Positions 1 to 8,276 of a DNA stretch of 64,000 bases are shown one piece after another. The stretch is from Aerococcus kribbianus. GTDB taxonomy: Bacteria > Bacillota > Bacilli > Lactobacillales > Aerococcaceae. The notes under the pieces were generated by a model. That model made no database searches. It was not told the DNA's origin and saw only the letters and a list, made by a program, of their open reading frames with translations. Positions within the stretch are counted from its first letter, which is position 1. Each line of letters begins with the position of its first letter. The stretch is from assembly GCF_026805545.1 (NCBI RefSeq), contig NZ_JAPRFR010000001.1, forward strand, positions 372,001 to 436,000. Reading direction: 5' to 3'. The position numbers and the translations under genes were made by a program.

Positions 1-208
1 TATATGGCGTCCAGTTGCCTAGACTATTAGCAAATTCCAAATTAAAAACAATACCTGTAAAGGCTCCCACAACCATAATGCCTTCTAAACCAACATTTAC
101 GATTCCACCACGTTCAGAGAAGGTCCCTCCAATAGCAGTCAAAACCAGCGGCGTGGAATAAACCAGAGTCGAGGTAACAATTAAAGAAATCAAACCTACC
201 ATATTCAT
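1..208 (-). CDS. nupC: Nucleoside ABC transporter permease, second subunit (partial)
   Basis: Only the first 69 codons are inside the window; the rest lies beyond position 1. The visible part starts [20 protein letters not shown] and continues with [14 protein letters not shown], the glycine-rich stretch typical of inner-membrane permeases of the BMP-dependent nucleoside importers (NupC of lactococci, YufQ of bacilli). Its ATG shares one base with the TAA of the upstream permease (TAATG), with GGAGGGAG just upstream, so the two permeases are translationally coupled. It should form a heterodimeric channel with the first permease, powered by the neighbouring ATPase. Family assignment is firm; the nucleoside specificity is inferred from the operon. 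Confidence 0.88.
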   Translation of the reverse strand, partial: MNMVGLISLIVTSTLVYSTPLVLTAIGGTFSERGGIVNVGLEGIMVVGAFTGIVFNLEFANSLGNWTPY

Positions 209-1332
209 TAATAGCTCCCTCCTTCGTCGCTAGTATTGGCGTTGGCTTCACTCTCTACTTTAGCTTGGGCTTTTTTTCCTTGCCCTTTTGCCAGTAATTT
301 TTCAATCACATAACGAATGGCTACAAAGAAAATAATCAATGCGGTGATGATACTAACAATCTCAAAAGGAATTCCTGCGCCTGTTTGCATATTAAGTCCC
401 CCAATTTGTAGGGCAGAAAATAGAATGGCGGCTAGTAAAATTCCTAGGGGCGTTCCAGCACCCAATAAAGAAACAGCCATACCATCAAAACCAATGGCCA
501 GATTCGCACTTTGAACGAAGAAGTTTTGATAAGTACCTAAGCCTTCAACCACACCTGCCAATCCGGCAAAAACACCAGATAAGACCATAGAAATAATTAT
601 AGTTTGCTTACTTGACATCCCCGCATATTCAGAAGCAAAAGGATTCATTCCCACTGAACGAATCTCAAATCCTAAGCTAGTTTTCTTAAGGATGATCCAA
701 ATAACAACTAGAGCAATAAGTGCTAAAAATAATCCCAGGTTAACACGTGATCCCCCAAAGAACCGAGACAATCCTAAGACGCGTAAGCTAGCAGATTCAC
801 TCACCATAATAGAGGAATCGACGGAATTACGATAAGTCTCCGGCCAAATATTTTGCAAAATATAAGTAGAGGAATAGAGAATAATATAGTTCATCATAAT
901 CGTGACAATGACTTCAGAAGTACCAAAATAAGCTCTTAAAACCCCGGGAACCGCTGCAGTTAGAGCCCCTGCAAGGGCACCAATCAAGACACAGGCGGGA
1001 AGTAAAACAGCCCTAGGAAGATCAGGAAAGGCTAAGGCAAACCAAACAGAGGCTACCCAGCCAGCTAAGGCTTGCCCAGATAAACCAATATTGAAGAAGC
1101 CCGCCGCTGAAGCCACTGCAAAACCGATAGCCGTAAAAATTAAAGGACTAGCTTGTCGTAAGACTTCACCAAAAGCACGCGTCGTTCCAAAAGCACCTTG
1201 GATCAAAGAAGAATACCCAGCCACCGGATTAAAACCAAAAATAAGCATAATCAAGGCACCGGCGAAAAGACCACATATAACGGCAATAATTGGTACCATT
1301 ACTTCTCTAATTTTTGTATTTTTATTGGTCAT
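208..1332 (-). CDS. nupB: Nucleoside ABC transporter permease, first subunit
   Basis: 374-residue polytopic membrane protein of the branched-chain/nucleoside permease superfamily (NupB/YufP type). It starts with a short basic N-terminus, then a hydrophobic helix (about residues 11-35). The motif [16 protein letters not shown] near residue 77 is the family hallmark. The C-terminal tail after about residue 345 is charged and cytoplasmic. The start overlaps the 3' end of the ATPase gene by 11 bases and the stop overlaps the next permease start. The four-gene order lipoprotein, ATPase, permease, permease is the standard BMP-family nucleoside importer. Confidence 0.92.
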   Translation of the reverse strand: MTNKNTKIREVMVPIIAVICGLFAGALIMLIFGFNPVAGYSSLIQGAFGTTRAFGEVLRQASPLIFTAIGFAVASAAGFFNIGLSGQALAGWVASVWFALAFPDLPRAVLLPACVLIGALAGALTAAVPGVLRAYFGTSEVIVTIMMNYIILYSSTYILQNIWPETYRNSVDSSIMVSESASLRVLGLSRFFGGSRVNLGLFLALIALVVIWIILKKTSLGFEIRSVGMNPFASEYAGMSSKQTIIISMVLSGVFAGLAGVVEGLGTYQNFFVQSANLAIGFDGMAVSLLGAGTPLGILLAAILFSALQIGGLNMQTGAGIPFEIVSIITALIIFFVAIRYVIEKLLAKGQGKKAQAKVESEANANTSDEGGSY

Positions 1333-2887
1333 TTGTCGTCACCTCCACGCCTTGGCTTTCTGCTCGCGCTTTTTCCAAAGAAGAGCCTGCCATCAATAAG
1401 CCTAATTCTTCTTTGTTAGTATCTTCAGCCTTAACAATTCCGGCTACATGTCCATCATGAATAACAGCAATTCGATCAGATAGGTTTAATATTTCATCAA
1501 GTTCAAAGCTCACTAACAAGATAGCTTTCCCTTGGTCACGCTGATCAATTAGCCGACGATGAATATTGGATATGGCGCCGACATCCAAGCCCCGAGTCGG
1601 TTGAGCAGCAATAATAAATTGTGCATCACGATCTAACTCACGGGCAATAATCGCTTTTTGTTGGTTCCCACCTGACAAGGACCGCATAGTATTTTCAACT
1701 GAAGTGGTTCGAACGTCAAAATCGTTGATTAATTTTTCAGCGTTACTCGTCATCGCCTTATCATTTAAGAAACCATGTTTGCTAAAGGGGGCTTGGTAAT
1801 AAGTCTGCAATGCTAGGTTTTCTGTAACTGTCATGTCTAAGATAGAACCATATTTTTGTCGGTCTTCAGGAATGTGCGACAAACCCTTTTCAGTAATTTG
1901 TCGTGGTTTTAACTTGGTCAACTCTTGACCAGCTAACTGAATGCTACCAGACTCAACCTTGGTTAAACCTGCCAAAGCATAGACCAATTCAGATTGACCG
2001 TTCCCATCGATACCCGCTAAGCCAACAATCTCACCACCCTTAATAGTTAAGGAGAAATCTTTGACTGCTGGTACACCGCGGCTTTCATTGACCTGCAAGT
2101 CTTTAATCACTAGCACATCATCTCTAATCTGACCGGGGGCCTTTTCCGCCTTAAAGCTCACACTGGACCCGACCATCATATTGGCTAATTCTTGACTAGA
2201 CACTTCTGCCACCTCAACAGTCGCTATACTCTGTCCGCGACGAATAACTGTACAACGATCCGCTACAGCCTTAATTTCATCTAACTTATGAGTGATAAGG
2301 ATGATTGATTTCCCTTCATCAGCTAGAGACCGCATAATTTTCATTAATTCGTCAATTTCTTGAGGGGTTAAAACCGCTGTCGGTTCATCAAAGATTAAAA
2401 TATCTGAACCTCTATAGAGCGTCTTTAGGATTTCAGCTCGCTGTTGCATCCCCACTGAAATATCTTGAACCTTGGCATCAGGATTAATATTTAATTGATA
2501 ACGTTGCGAGATTTCTTCGATAGTTGCCTTAGCTGTTTTTTTATCTAATTGACCGCTAGCCAATGGTTCTTGACCGAGAATAATATTCTCAGTAATCGTA
2601 AAGGCATCAATTAGCATAAAGTGTTGATGAACCATCCCAATTCCCAAACGATTAGCTTCTTTTGGGTCTTCAATGGTCACTTCTTGGCCATTAATGAAAA
2701 TCTGCCCCGACGTTGGTTGCAACAGTCCGGACAGAATATTCATTAACGTTGATTTTCCTGCCCCATTTTCACCAAGTAAGGCATGGATTTCGCCAGGCCT
2801 TAAATCAAGATTGATTTGATCATTGGCTTTAAAATCGCCAAATTGTTTGGTGATGTCGCGCATTTCAATAACGTTATTGCTTGACAT
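1322..2887 (-). CDS. nupA: Nucleoside ABC transporter, double ATP-binding protein
   Basis: 521 residues with two fused ABC domains, as in sugar/nucleoside importers of the RbsA/YufO type. The first domain has Walker A GENGAGKS at residues 39-46 and a Walker B ending ILIFDEPTAVLT. The second has the usual degenerate P-loop (GIDGNGQSE), signature LSGGNQQK and AAQPTRGLDVG. I chose the ATG at 2887 because AGGAGTG precedes it by seven bases and the protein then begins at the normal place; an open frame extends upstream into bmpA but lacks a ribosome site. It energises the two permeases encoded downstream. Confidence 0.93.
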   Translation of the reverse strand: MSSNNVIEMRDITKQFGDFKANDQINLDLRPGEIHALLGENGAGKSTLMNILSGLLQPTSGQIFINGQEVTIEDPKEANRLGIGMVHQHFMLIDAFTITENIILGQEPLASGQLDKKTAKATIEEISQRYQLNINPDAKVQDISVGMQQRAEILKTLYRGSDILIFDEPTAVLTPQEIDELMKIMRSLADEGKSIILITHKLDEIKAVADRCTVIRRGQSIATVEVAEVSSQELANMMVGSSVSFKAEKAPGQIRDDVLVIKDLQVNESRGVPAVKDFSLTIKGGEIVGLAGIDGNGQSELVYALAGLTKVESGSIQLAGQELTKLKPRQITEKGLSHIPEDRQKYGSILDMTVTENLALQTYYQAPFSKHGFLNDKAMTSNAEKLINDFDVRTTSVENTMRSLSGGNQQKAIIARELDRDAQFIIAAQPTRGLDVGAISNIHRRLIDQRDQGKAILLVSFELDEILNLSDRIAVIHDGHVAGIVKAEDTNKEELGLLMAGSSLEKARAESQGVEVTTNDQ

Positions 2888-2912
2888 TATTTCCACTCCT
2901 ATAGATTCTTCC

Positions 2913-3995
2913 TTAGTTCTCTGGTGAAGTTGGCACTTCAATATCGCCGTTAGTAATAGCTTCTTTCGCTTTATTGACAGCGTCTTTGGCGTCATCACTC
3001 AATTGGCCTTCAGTTAACCCAACGCCTTCATTGGCTAAACCAAATTCAACCACTTCGCCACCAGGAAATTCACCATTATCAGCAGCTTCTACCAAGTCAA
3101 CAATTGATTCACCAACATTTTTAGTGGTTGATGTTAAGGTAAAGTTACCTTCATTACCATCAGCATCAGTATATGCTCCTTCAGCTTCTTGGTCACGGTC
3201 AACACCAATTACCCAAACTTGTTTGTCCCCAGCTTCATTGATTGCTTTAGCTTCTTGGAACAAACCATTACCAGTACCACCAGCAGCAGCATAGATAATA
3301 TCAGCATCTTGTCCGTACATTCCCTGGGCAATTGAACGCCCTTTGTCTGGCGCATCAAAAGCATCAGCATATTGGACAACAACTTCAATATCTTTGCCTA
3401 ATTCTTCAGCACCAGCTTCAACACCTGCTTTGAAGCCAGCTTCGAATTCATCGATAACAGCACCACGTACCCCACCAATGAAACCTACTTTGTCCGTTTG
3501 AGTTGTATGAGCCGCTGCAACACCAGCTAAGTAGGCAGATTCTTGGTCACGGAAAGTAGCAGAAGCCACATTGTCTTGTCCCTCAATCACTTCATCAACA
3601 ATAATAAAGTTAGTATCTTGATTTAATGATGCACTTTCTTCAATGGCTGGTTTTAATTTAAAGCCAACTCCAGCAACCACATTATAGCCATTATTAATGG
3701 CTTGATCGATATTAGGGATATAATCCGCATCACTCTTGCCTTGGAAGACTTCATAACTTTCCCCTTGAGACAGACCATTTTCTTCACCCCAAGCAACTAG
3801 CCCTTCCCAACCAGATTGGTTGAATGAACGGTCATCAATCCCACCTTGGTCCGTTAAGAAAGCAACTTTAGTTTGGCCCTGGTCGGAACTTCCCCCATCA
3901 GAAGACCCACCATTACCTGAATCACCACAAGCCGCTAATAAAACAGCTGATGATAAAGTCAATAAACCAAAACTAAACACTTTACTCTTTTTCAT
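2913..3995 (-). CDS. bmpA: BMP-family nucleoside-binding lipoprotein
   Basis: 360-residue surface lipoprotein. A basic start (MKKSKV), hydrophobic segment and lipobox LAAC near residue 22 predict cleavage and lipidation of the cysteine, followed by a Gly/Ser/Asp linker. The mature part opens KVAFLTDQGGIDDRSFNQSGW, the classic start of Bmp/Med/PnrA purine-nucleoside binding proteins, and contains the GVDRDQEAEG motif. It captures nucleosides outside the cell for the NupABC permease. The start at 3995 is set by GGGGAGG six bases upstream. First gene of its operon, behind the predicted PurBox promoter. Confidence 0.93.
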   Translation of the reverse strand: MKKSKVFSFGLLTLSSAVLLAACGDSGNGGSSDGGSSDQGQTKVAFLTDQGGIDDRSFNQSGWEGLVAWGEENGLSQGESYEVFQGKSDADYIPNIDQAINNGYNVVAGVGFKLKPAIEESASLNQDTNFIIVDEVIEGQDNVASATFRDQESAYLAGVAAAHTTQTDKVGFIGGVRGAVIDEFEAGFKAGVEAGAEELGKDIEVVVQYADAFDAPDKGRSIAQGMYGQDADIIYAAAGGTGNGLFQEAKAINEAGDKQVWVIGVDRDQEAEGAYTDADGNEGNFTLTSTTKNVGESIVDLVEAADNGEFPGGEVVEFGLANEGVGLTEGQLSDDAKDAVNKAKEAITNGDIEVPTSPEN

Positions 3996-4041
3996 TTGTA
4001 TCCTCCCCAAAATTCAAATTAATAGCTTTTTTACACTAGTA

Positions 4042-4070
4042 ACTATAGCTTATTTCTGAGGAAAAATCTA
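4042..4070 (-). promoter_or_regulatory. Predicted bmpA promoter
   Basis: Reading the minus strand, a -10-like TATAGT (4047-4042) lies 17 bases after a weak -35 hexamer TAGATT (4070-4065), placing the start of transcription near 4035, about 40 bases before the bmpA start codon. The poor -35 fits a promoter that needs an activator, which agrees with the PurBox further upstream. By-eye prediction only. Confidence 0.45.
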
Positions 4071-4104
4071 GACATTAGCGAATATTTTTACATTTCAATT
4101 TTGT

Positions 4105-4117
4105 AACGTTCGGATTT
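4105..4117 (-). promoter_or_regulatory. Candidate PurBox (PurR activator site)
   Basis: The minus strand reads AAATCCGAACGTT, matching 12 of 13 positions of the lactococcal PurBox AWWWCCGAACWWT. Its centre is about 76 bases upstream of the predicted bmpA transcription start, the spacing at which PurR activates purine genes in Lactococcus lactis. A weaker, opposite copy (ATTAGCGAATATT, 4074-4086, two mismatches) lies between box and promoter. The inference is that purine limitation (PRPP-bound PurR) turns on nucleoside uptake. Confidence 0.55.
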
Positions 4118-4246
4118 TACTAATTTACACCACTATTTAAATCCTTCTTCATCATATATCACCCTATCTATAAAGCGTTTTCTTACTTTGAAGTGATTTA
4201 CTAATTTAATATTCGTGTTTATTCAGGCTAGCAATTAAACACACGC

Positions 4247-4283
4247 TAAAAAAAAGAGGCTATGACTTTCGTCACACCCTCTT
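4247..4283 (-). terminator. Rho-independent terminator of the gcvH-like gene
   Basis: On the minus strand AAGAGGGTGTGAC and GTCATAGCCTCTT form a 13-bp stem with two mismatches closed by a GAAA loop, followed by a run of seven or more T. It lies about 60 bases after the gcvH-like stop. Confidence 0.8.
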
Positions 4284-4342
4284 CAATAGTACATTTTACT
4301 GGTCGATTTAGTTTAATATTTTTATTCATAACTTAACGGAAG

Positions 4343-4642
4343 CTATTTATTAGGATCAATAACAAGCAACCAATTTTTATCCGGATCATCACTATTCAAC
4401 TCTTCGGGATAATCTTCTAAGCGAGAATTCTTAGCAACAATTTCACCTGAAACTGGCGCCAAAAAGTCCGTCACAGCCTTCGACCCTTCCACTGAAAAGA
4501 AATCCTCGTTTTCTACCAAGTGATCTTGTACACTAAAAGCAAAATAAGCGACATCACCAATGGTATCTGCACCTTCACGGCTTAAACCGATGCGAGTAGT
4601 CCCGTCAGTTTCTTCTTTAAACCAAAAGTCTTTTTTTGTCAT
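4343..4642 (-). CDS. Stand-alone GcvH-like lipoyl carrier protein
   Basis: 99 residues, shorter than the roughly 125-130 of canonical glycine-cleavage H proteins. The core GSKAVTDFLAPVSGEIV, about two-thirds of the way along, matches the lipoyl-lysine hairpin of GcvH, with the modifiable lysine in the expected position; DDPDKNWLLVI near the end matches the family C-terminus. No glycine-cleavage P, T or L gene is nearby. Its ATG shares one base with the rodA stop (TAATG) and GGGAGG lies upstream, so it is translated from the rodA message. It probably carries lipoate for transfer to other enzymes, as small GcvH-like proteins do in other Firmicutes; this is inference. Confidence 0.8.
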   Translation of the reverse strand: MTKKDFWFKEETDGTTRIGLSREGADTIGDVAYFAFSVQDHLVENEDFFSVEGSKAVTDFLAPVSGEIVAKNSRLEDYPEELNSDDPDKNWLLVIDPNK

Positions 4643-5937
4643 TAGTCTTCCTCCCTTAGCTGTGCTGGTAATAATTGATTCAACTTTCGTACAATTTTTA
4701 CAAGCCAATTCTTCTCTAAATCACTTGCTGTGGCTTCTTCCTGATATTTAATCGATAGAACGAGGCCAACACTCAACATATTATTAATTAGCGATGTTCC
4801 CCCCATAGAAATAAAAGGCAGAGGAATACCAGTTAAGGGTAAGAGTCCCACCGACATCCCAATATTTTCTACGATATGGAAAGTCAACATCATCACAATA
4901 CCCGCTACCATAGTTGCATAAAAAGCATCGTGACTTTGATAAGAAATCGAAATCATCTGATAAATCAAAATGAAATAAAGTAATATTAGGACCGCCCCGC
5001 CGATGAAACCAAAGTTTTCTCCAATGGTCGCAAAAATCATATCCGATTCTCTAACGGGAACATAGACCTCAAATTGTCCTAATCCCTTACCAAACATACC
5101 GCCAGAGCCAATTGCTTTCAAACTTTGAGCTAATTGATAACTTTCATTAGCAGTGTTTCCAAAAGGATTCAACCATGAATCAATCCGTGCAAACTGGTAA
5201 GGTTGGAAGCCTAGAAATTCTAGAAAATCACGATTGTAGAAGACCAATAACAGAACTATAACTGCAATAAGGGCTAAAAAAAGACCTACTGGTGCAATAA
5301 TATGCCAAGTAATTCCTGATACTAGGACTACCCCGACAAAAATCACCATGAATACCAAGGTCGTACCCAAGTCATTTTGTAAAATAACGAGTAATAAAGG
5401 GGGCAAGGTCCAAAAAAAGAGCTTGACTAAAAAAGAGAAATCATAACGAATACGGTCTTTACGACTCATGGCATCAATCTGATCTTGACTCCCTTGATGA
5501 TTGTATTGGGACACTAAACGTCCCATCATCAATATATAAGCTATTTTCATTATCTCTGAAGGTTGAAATGAAAAGGGGCCAATACTAAACCAAGACCTTG
5601 CCCCATTAGTAACAGCTAATTCACGATCGTAAAAAATTAGTACCAGAATCAAAAGCGCTAGACCTATAAAATAGGCAATCACTGCAAAATCATATAAACT
5701 TTTATGGTCAAATTGCATGGCAATAAACATCAAGATAAAACCAACAACATACCAAATTCCCTGCATCAAGGTTGGCATCAACGAAGCGTTAGAATGTTGT
5801 AAATATGTCGTTGAGAAAATCGTCAACATTGACACAACAGCCAAAATGGCCACAACTGTTAAAATAGGAATATCAATCCGGCTATTAGAATGACTTTGTT
5901 GCTTAGTTCTTTGGTTGGATGTTCTTCTGTTATCCAA
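4642..5937 (-). CDS. rodA: RodA/FtsW (SEDS) peptidoglycan polymerase
   Basis: 431 residues with about ten membrane segments after a 20-residue hydrophilic start. NGARSWFSIGPFSFQPSEIMK near residue 110 is the SEDS-family signature, and the C-terminal half contains PLTGIPLPFISMGGTS, also diagnostic. SEDS proteins polymerise lipid II glycan strands with a partner class B PBP. The absence of an FtsW-type extension favours RodA, but FtsW cannot be fully excluded. It is followed immediately by the gcvH-like gene (one-base overlap) and preceded by the YihY gene two bases upstream, so the three are one transcript. Confidence 0.88.
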   Translation of the reverse strand: MDNRRTSNQRTKQQSHSNSRIDIPILTVVAILAVVSMLTIFSTTYLQHSNASLMPTLMQGIWYVVGFILMFIAMQFDHKSLYDFAVIAYFIGLALLILVLIFYDRELAVTNGARSWFSIGPFSFQPSEIMKIAYILMMGRLVSQYNHQGSQDQIDAMSRKDRIRYDFSFLVKLFFWTLPPLLLVILQNDLGTTLVFMVIFVGVVLVSGITWHIIAPVGLFLALIAVIVLLLVFYNRDFLEFLGFQPYQFARIDSWLNPFGNTANESYQLAQSLKAIGSGGMFGKGLGQFEVYVPVRESDMIFATIGENFGFIGGAVLILLYFILIYQMISISYQSHDAFYATMVAGIVMMLTFHIVENIGMSVGLLPLTGIPLPFISMGGTSLINNMLSVGLVLSIKYQEEATASDLEKNWLVKIVRKLNQLLPAQLREED

Positions 5938-5939
5938 GC

Positions 5940-6884
5940 CTATTCCTCCTTAAATGAATTGGAACGAGGTAGATTGCCTCGGTAAATTTCATGTTCATAT
6001 AGGGTTTGATAATTATCTGACTGATAGTAACGGGCCGGTTTAGGCTCTACCATAAATTCTTCCATATGGGTCAATTGGTAAATAATCTGATTCAACAAGG
6101 CACCAATGACAATCACCATCGCCGAAAAATATAGAAAAAGCATTAATACAATAAAGACTCCGATAGTCCCATTAGATACTGATGTTCCCCCAAAATACTG
6201 AACATACAAGCTAAAGAAACTTGATAATAATAGCATTAACAAAGAAGCGACAATAGCTCCAGGAAGATTATGAACAAGCTTATAGTGATGTTGGGGGATA
6301 AACTGATAAATATAAATAAACATTAATAGTAATACGACTAATAAAACCGGCCACCGTAGCGACGAAAATATGGATAAAATCTCTTCCGATATAGGAAACA
6401 TCGGACTCAGACTCTCCAAAATTGTCTGACCAAAAACAAAAATAATAGACATCAAACCAACTGCCACTACTAAAGCTAGAGCCAAAAGAAAGGATAAGGC
6501 TCGGGTAATAAAAAAGTTTGTCGTATTATTGACTGCATAAACCCGGTTTAAGACATTTTGTAAGGTATTAAAGGCTACCGAAGCCGACCAAATGGATAAA
6601 ATAAACCCAACAGACACGATTTCTGGATGACTATTAGATAAATAAGATTCCAATGTAGGCACTAGCAAAGCCGAAATCTGCTCAGGTAAGAATTCCTGAA
6701 AAAGTGACACTACCATGTCTTGGTCTAAAGGTAAAAGTGGAATAACATTAGCAACCATCAATAATGTAGGAAACAAAGCTAACAGCAAATAATAAGACAT
6801 TTCTGCTGCTGATCCCGCTACATTTGCCTGGGTCACACTATCCATTACAATTGGCAAACGTACCTGTATCTTCTTAAAATTCAT
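5940..6884 (-). CDS. YihY/BrkB-family inner membrane protein
   Basis: 314 residues with about six membrane helices. SAAEMSYYLLLALFPTLLM near the N-terminus and FQFIP/VVASL-type patterns (GAIVASLLMLLLSSFFSLYV) match the YihY/virulence-factor BrkB family, historically misnamed ribonuclease BN. Molecular function is not established. Start at 6884 is chosen because AGGAGG sits eight bases upstream; a longer frame to 6911 lacks a ribosome site. Head of the YihY-rodA-gcvH-like transcript. Confidence 0.85.
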   Translation of the reverse strand: MNFKKIQVRLPIVMDSVTQANVAGSAAEMSYYLLLALFPTLLMVANVIPLLPLDQDMVVSLFQEFLPEQISALLVPTLESYLSNSHPEIVSVGFILSIWSASVAFNTLQNVLNRVYAVNNTTNFFITRALSFLLALALVVAVGLMSIIFVFGQTILESLSPMFPISEEILSIFSSLRWPVLLVVLLLMFIYIYQFIPQHHYKLVHNLPGAIVASLLMLLLSSFFSLYVQYFGGTSVSNGTIGVFIVLMLFLYFSAMVIVIGALLNQIIYQLTHMEEFMVEPKPARYYQSDNYQTLYEHEIYRGNLPRSNSFKEE

Positions 6885-6924
6885 AGAAATCCTCCCTAAT
6901 TCCTCTATCATTACAATATTATAT

Positions 6925-6968
6925 AAAAAAAGGTGGTGATTTATCTACAACAAATGATAAATCACCAC
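6925..6968 (-). terminator. Terminator of the 6985-7632 lipoprotein gene
   Basis: A perfect 13-bp inverted repeat (GTGGTGATTTATC at 6933-6945 on the plus strand, mirrored at 6956-6968) with a ten-base loop is followed, on the minus strand, by seven T. It separates the lipoprotein gene from the YihY-rodA transcript. Confidence 0.85.
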
Positions 6969-6984
6969 AGTTTTTTACTAAATA

Positions 6985-7632
6985 CTAGGAAGGAGTGACA
7001 TTCTTCCAATTAGCATCAACAATGTTTTGTTCCATAAGGTGACCATGCACACTATCATAACGGTAAATAGTAATCAAGTTAGAATGGTTTTGATCATCGG
7101 GTGCCTGTTTACGCACATCAATCTGTACTAAATTATCATTCAGTAACATTGGAATAAAGACATAACCTTCAGCTTTAAAGACATCATCAGAGGCTTCATG
7201 AATTAACGGCGCTGCTTCTGCAAGCAATTCACTGGCACGGGCATTATCATAGTTTTCTTCAGGTGCTTCTTCGTCAGCTTCAGTAGATTCTACAGCACTG
7301 GTGTCATCTGTATCACTTTGAACTTGTGCCTGACCCTCAGGCACTGGTTCACTAATAATTGATTCTTCTTCTGGCGAAAATTCGCTAGCAGTTGATTCAA
7401 CCTCATTTTGACCATCGGCTACTTGGTTTTCATCTACAGCAGAATCGTCTTGGTCTTCGCTAGATTCATTAATTTGCTTTTTACTTTCATTGCTTTCGAC
7501 AATCGGTTTCACTTGACCAGATTTTTCGCTTTCGTTTGAATAAGCTACATTCTCATTATCGTCATTAGAACAAGCAGCTAAAGCTAATACTGCAGAAGAG
7601 GCCATTAGTAATTTTAAGTATTTTTTCTTCAT
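6985..7632 (-). CDS. Acidic lipoprotein of unknown function
   Basis: 215 residues from the chosen start. Basic MKKKYLK, a hydrophobic stretch and lipobox LAAC near residue 20 predict a membrane-anchored lipoprotein. Residues of about 30-130 are a low-complexity linker rich in Glu, Asp, Ser and Gln. A more ordered C-terminal part of about 85 residues (from NARASELLAEAAPLIHEASD) has no family I recognise. The ATG at 7632 is preferred over that at 7641 because GAGAGGA is only two bases from the latter. Single gene with its own terminator. The linker suggests a domain held away from the membrane, within the wall. Confidence 0.7.
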   Translation of the reverse strand: MKKKYLKLLMASSAVLALAACSNDDNENVAYSNESEKSGQVKPIVESNESKKQINESSEDQDDSAVDENQVADGQNEVESTASEFSPEEESIISEPVPEGQAQVQSDTDDTSAVESTEADEEAPEENYDNARASELLAEAAPLIHEASDDVFKAEGYVFIPMLLNDNLVQIDVRKQAPDDQNHSNLITIYRYDSVHGHLMEQNIVDANWKNVTPS

Positions 7633-7855
7633 AATCTTCATATCCTCTCAACTATTTTCTTTATTATAGTTTATCATAGCTTGGTCAAATCATCATCTTC
7701 AAGACTGATTCTTTACTAATTATTAACTTTCCTCGCATTATATTTCAATAATTTAATGTGCAAAATAATACATTTACACTTTATCTAGAACGGTCATTTA
7801 AGACTATAGATTTTAAAAACTAAAATTTATAGATTTACCGATTAAAATAATTGTC

Positions 7856-7884
7856 TTGAAATTATTCGCTTTTAAGCGTATAAT
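7856..7884 (+). promoter_or_regulatory. Promoter of tRNA-Arg
   Basis: TTGAAA (7856-7861), a 17-base spacer and a perfect TATAAT (7879-7884) lie 19 bases before the tRNA. This is a near-consensus vegetative promoter. Confidence 0.85.
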
Positions 7885-7903
7885 TAAGTAGTTATCGATA
7901 CTT

Positions 7904-7977
7904 CTTGGGATAGCTCAGCTGGATAGAGCAACGGTCTTCTAAACCGTAGGTCGTGGGTTCGAATCCCACTCTCAAGA
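7904..7977 (+). tRNA. tRNA-Arg (anticodon TCT)
   Basis: 74 bases fold as a complete cloverleaf: acceptor CTTGGGA pairs with TCTCAAG (one G-U), D stem GCTC/GAGC, anticodon stem ACGGT/ACCGT around CTTCTAA, and T arm GTGGG-TTCGAAT-CCCAC. The anticodon TCT reads AGA/AGG arginine codons, the favoured arginine codons of AT-rich genomes. The 3' CCA is not encoded. It has its own promoter and terminator. Confidence 0.96.
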
Positions 7978-7989
7978 TCTTTTCTTTTC

Positions 7990-8020
7990 ACCGTCAAACC
8001 TTGGTTTGGCGGTTTTTTTT
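7990..8020 (+). terminator. Terminator of tRNA-Arg
   Basis: ACCGTCAAACC (7990-8000) pairs with GGTTTGGCGGT (8003-8013) across a two-base gap, with one G-U pair, and is followed by T runs to 8020. It starts 13 bases after the tRNA. Confidence 0.85.
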
Positions 8021-8203
8021 ATGCTTAAAATATTTTCACTTATCACTGAAATATATCATTAAAGTGAATGTTTGGACAAATGTTTACACACTAATTTTTA
8101 CACCCTATAGTTCCATAACCATTCCTCACCAGAAATTCAATCTCCCACATTACTATCTTTCAACTAAATTATAAAAGAAATTCACAATTTTGGGGCAAAA
8201 TTA

Positions 8204-8245
8204 AAAAAGATTGATGATTTTTTATTCTAAAACATCAATCCTTTT
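8204..8245 (-). terminator. Terminator of the pepP-hflX cluster
   Basis: GATTGATG (8209-8216) and CATCAATC (8233-8240) form a stem flanked by A and T runs on both sides; on the minus strand it follows hflX by about 35 bases and is trailed by T-rich sequence. The bases between tRNA and hflX otherwise show no gene. Confidence 0.65.
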
Positions 8246-8276
8246 TATCATAAAATAATTTTTGATTGTAGAAATG

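Larger units (their letters stand above)
4011..4342. other. Intergenic region upstream of bmpA
   Basis: 332 bases without a gene. It holds the bmpA promoter, the PurBox pair and, toward 4283, the terminator of the upstream minus-strand gene. An AT-rich stretch at 4119-4246 shows nothing convincing; a GAAAACGCTTT core on the minus strand (about 4171-4184) resembles a cre site only weakly. Confidence 0.6.

Noticed and set aside
1091-1419. Two plus-strand open frames over the permease gene
   Set aside because: They lie antisense to nupB, start without ribosome sites and have no family pattern; nupB is certain.
2888-2998. N-terminal extension of the ATPase into bmpA
   Set aside because: It overlaps the well-supported bmpA end and has no ribosome site; the ATG at 2887 has AGGAGTG.
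4171-4184. Possible cre site far upstream of bmpA
   Set aside because: Three mismatches and a position about 140 bases from the promoter make it unconvincing.
7953-8174. Plus-strand open frame beginning inside tRNA-Arg
   Set aside because: It crosses the tRNA 3' end and its terminator and has low-complexity, AT-driven composition.
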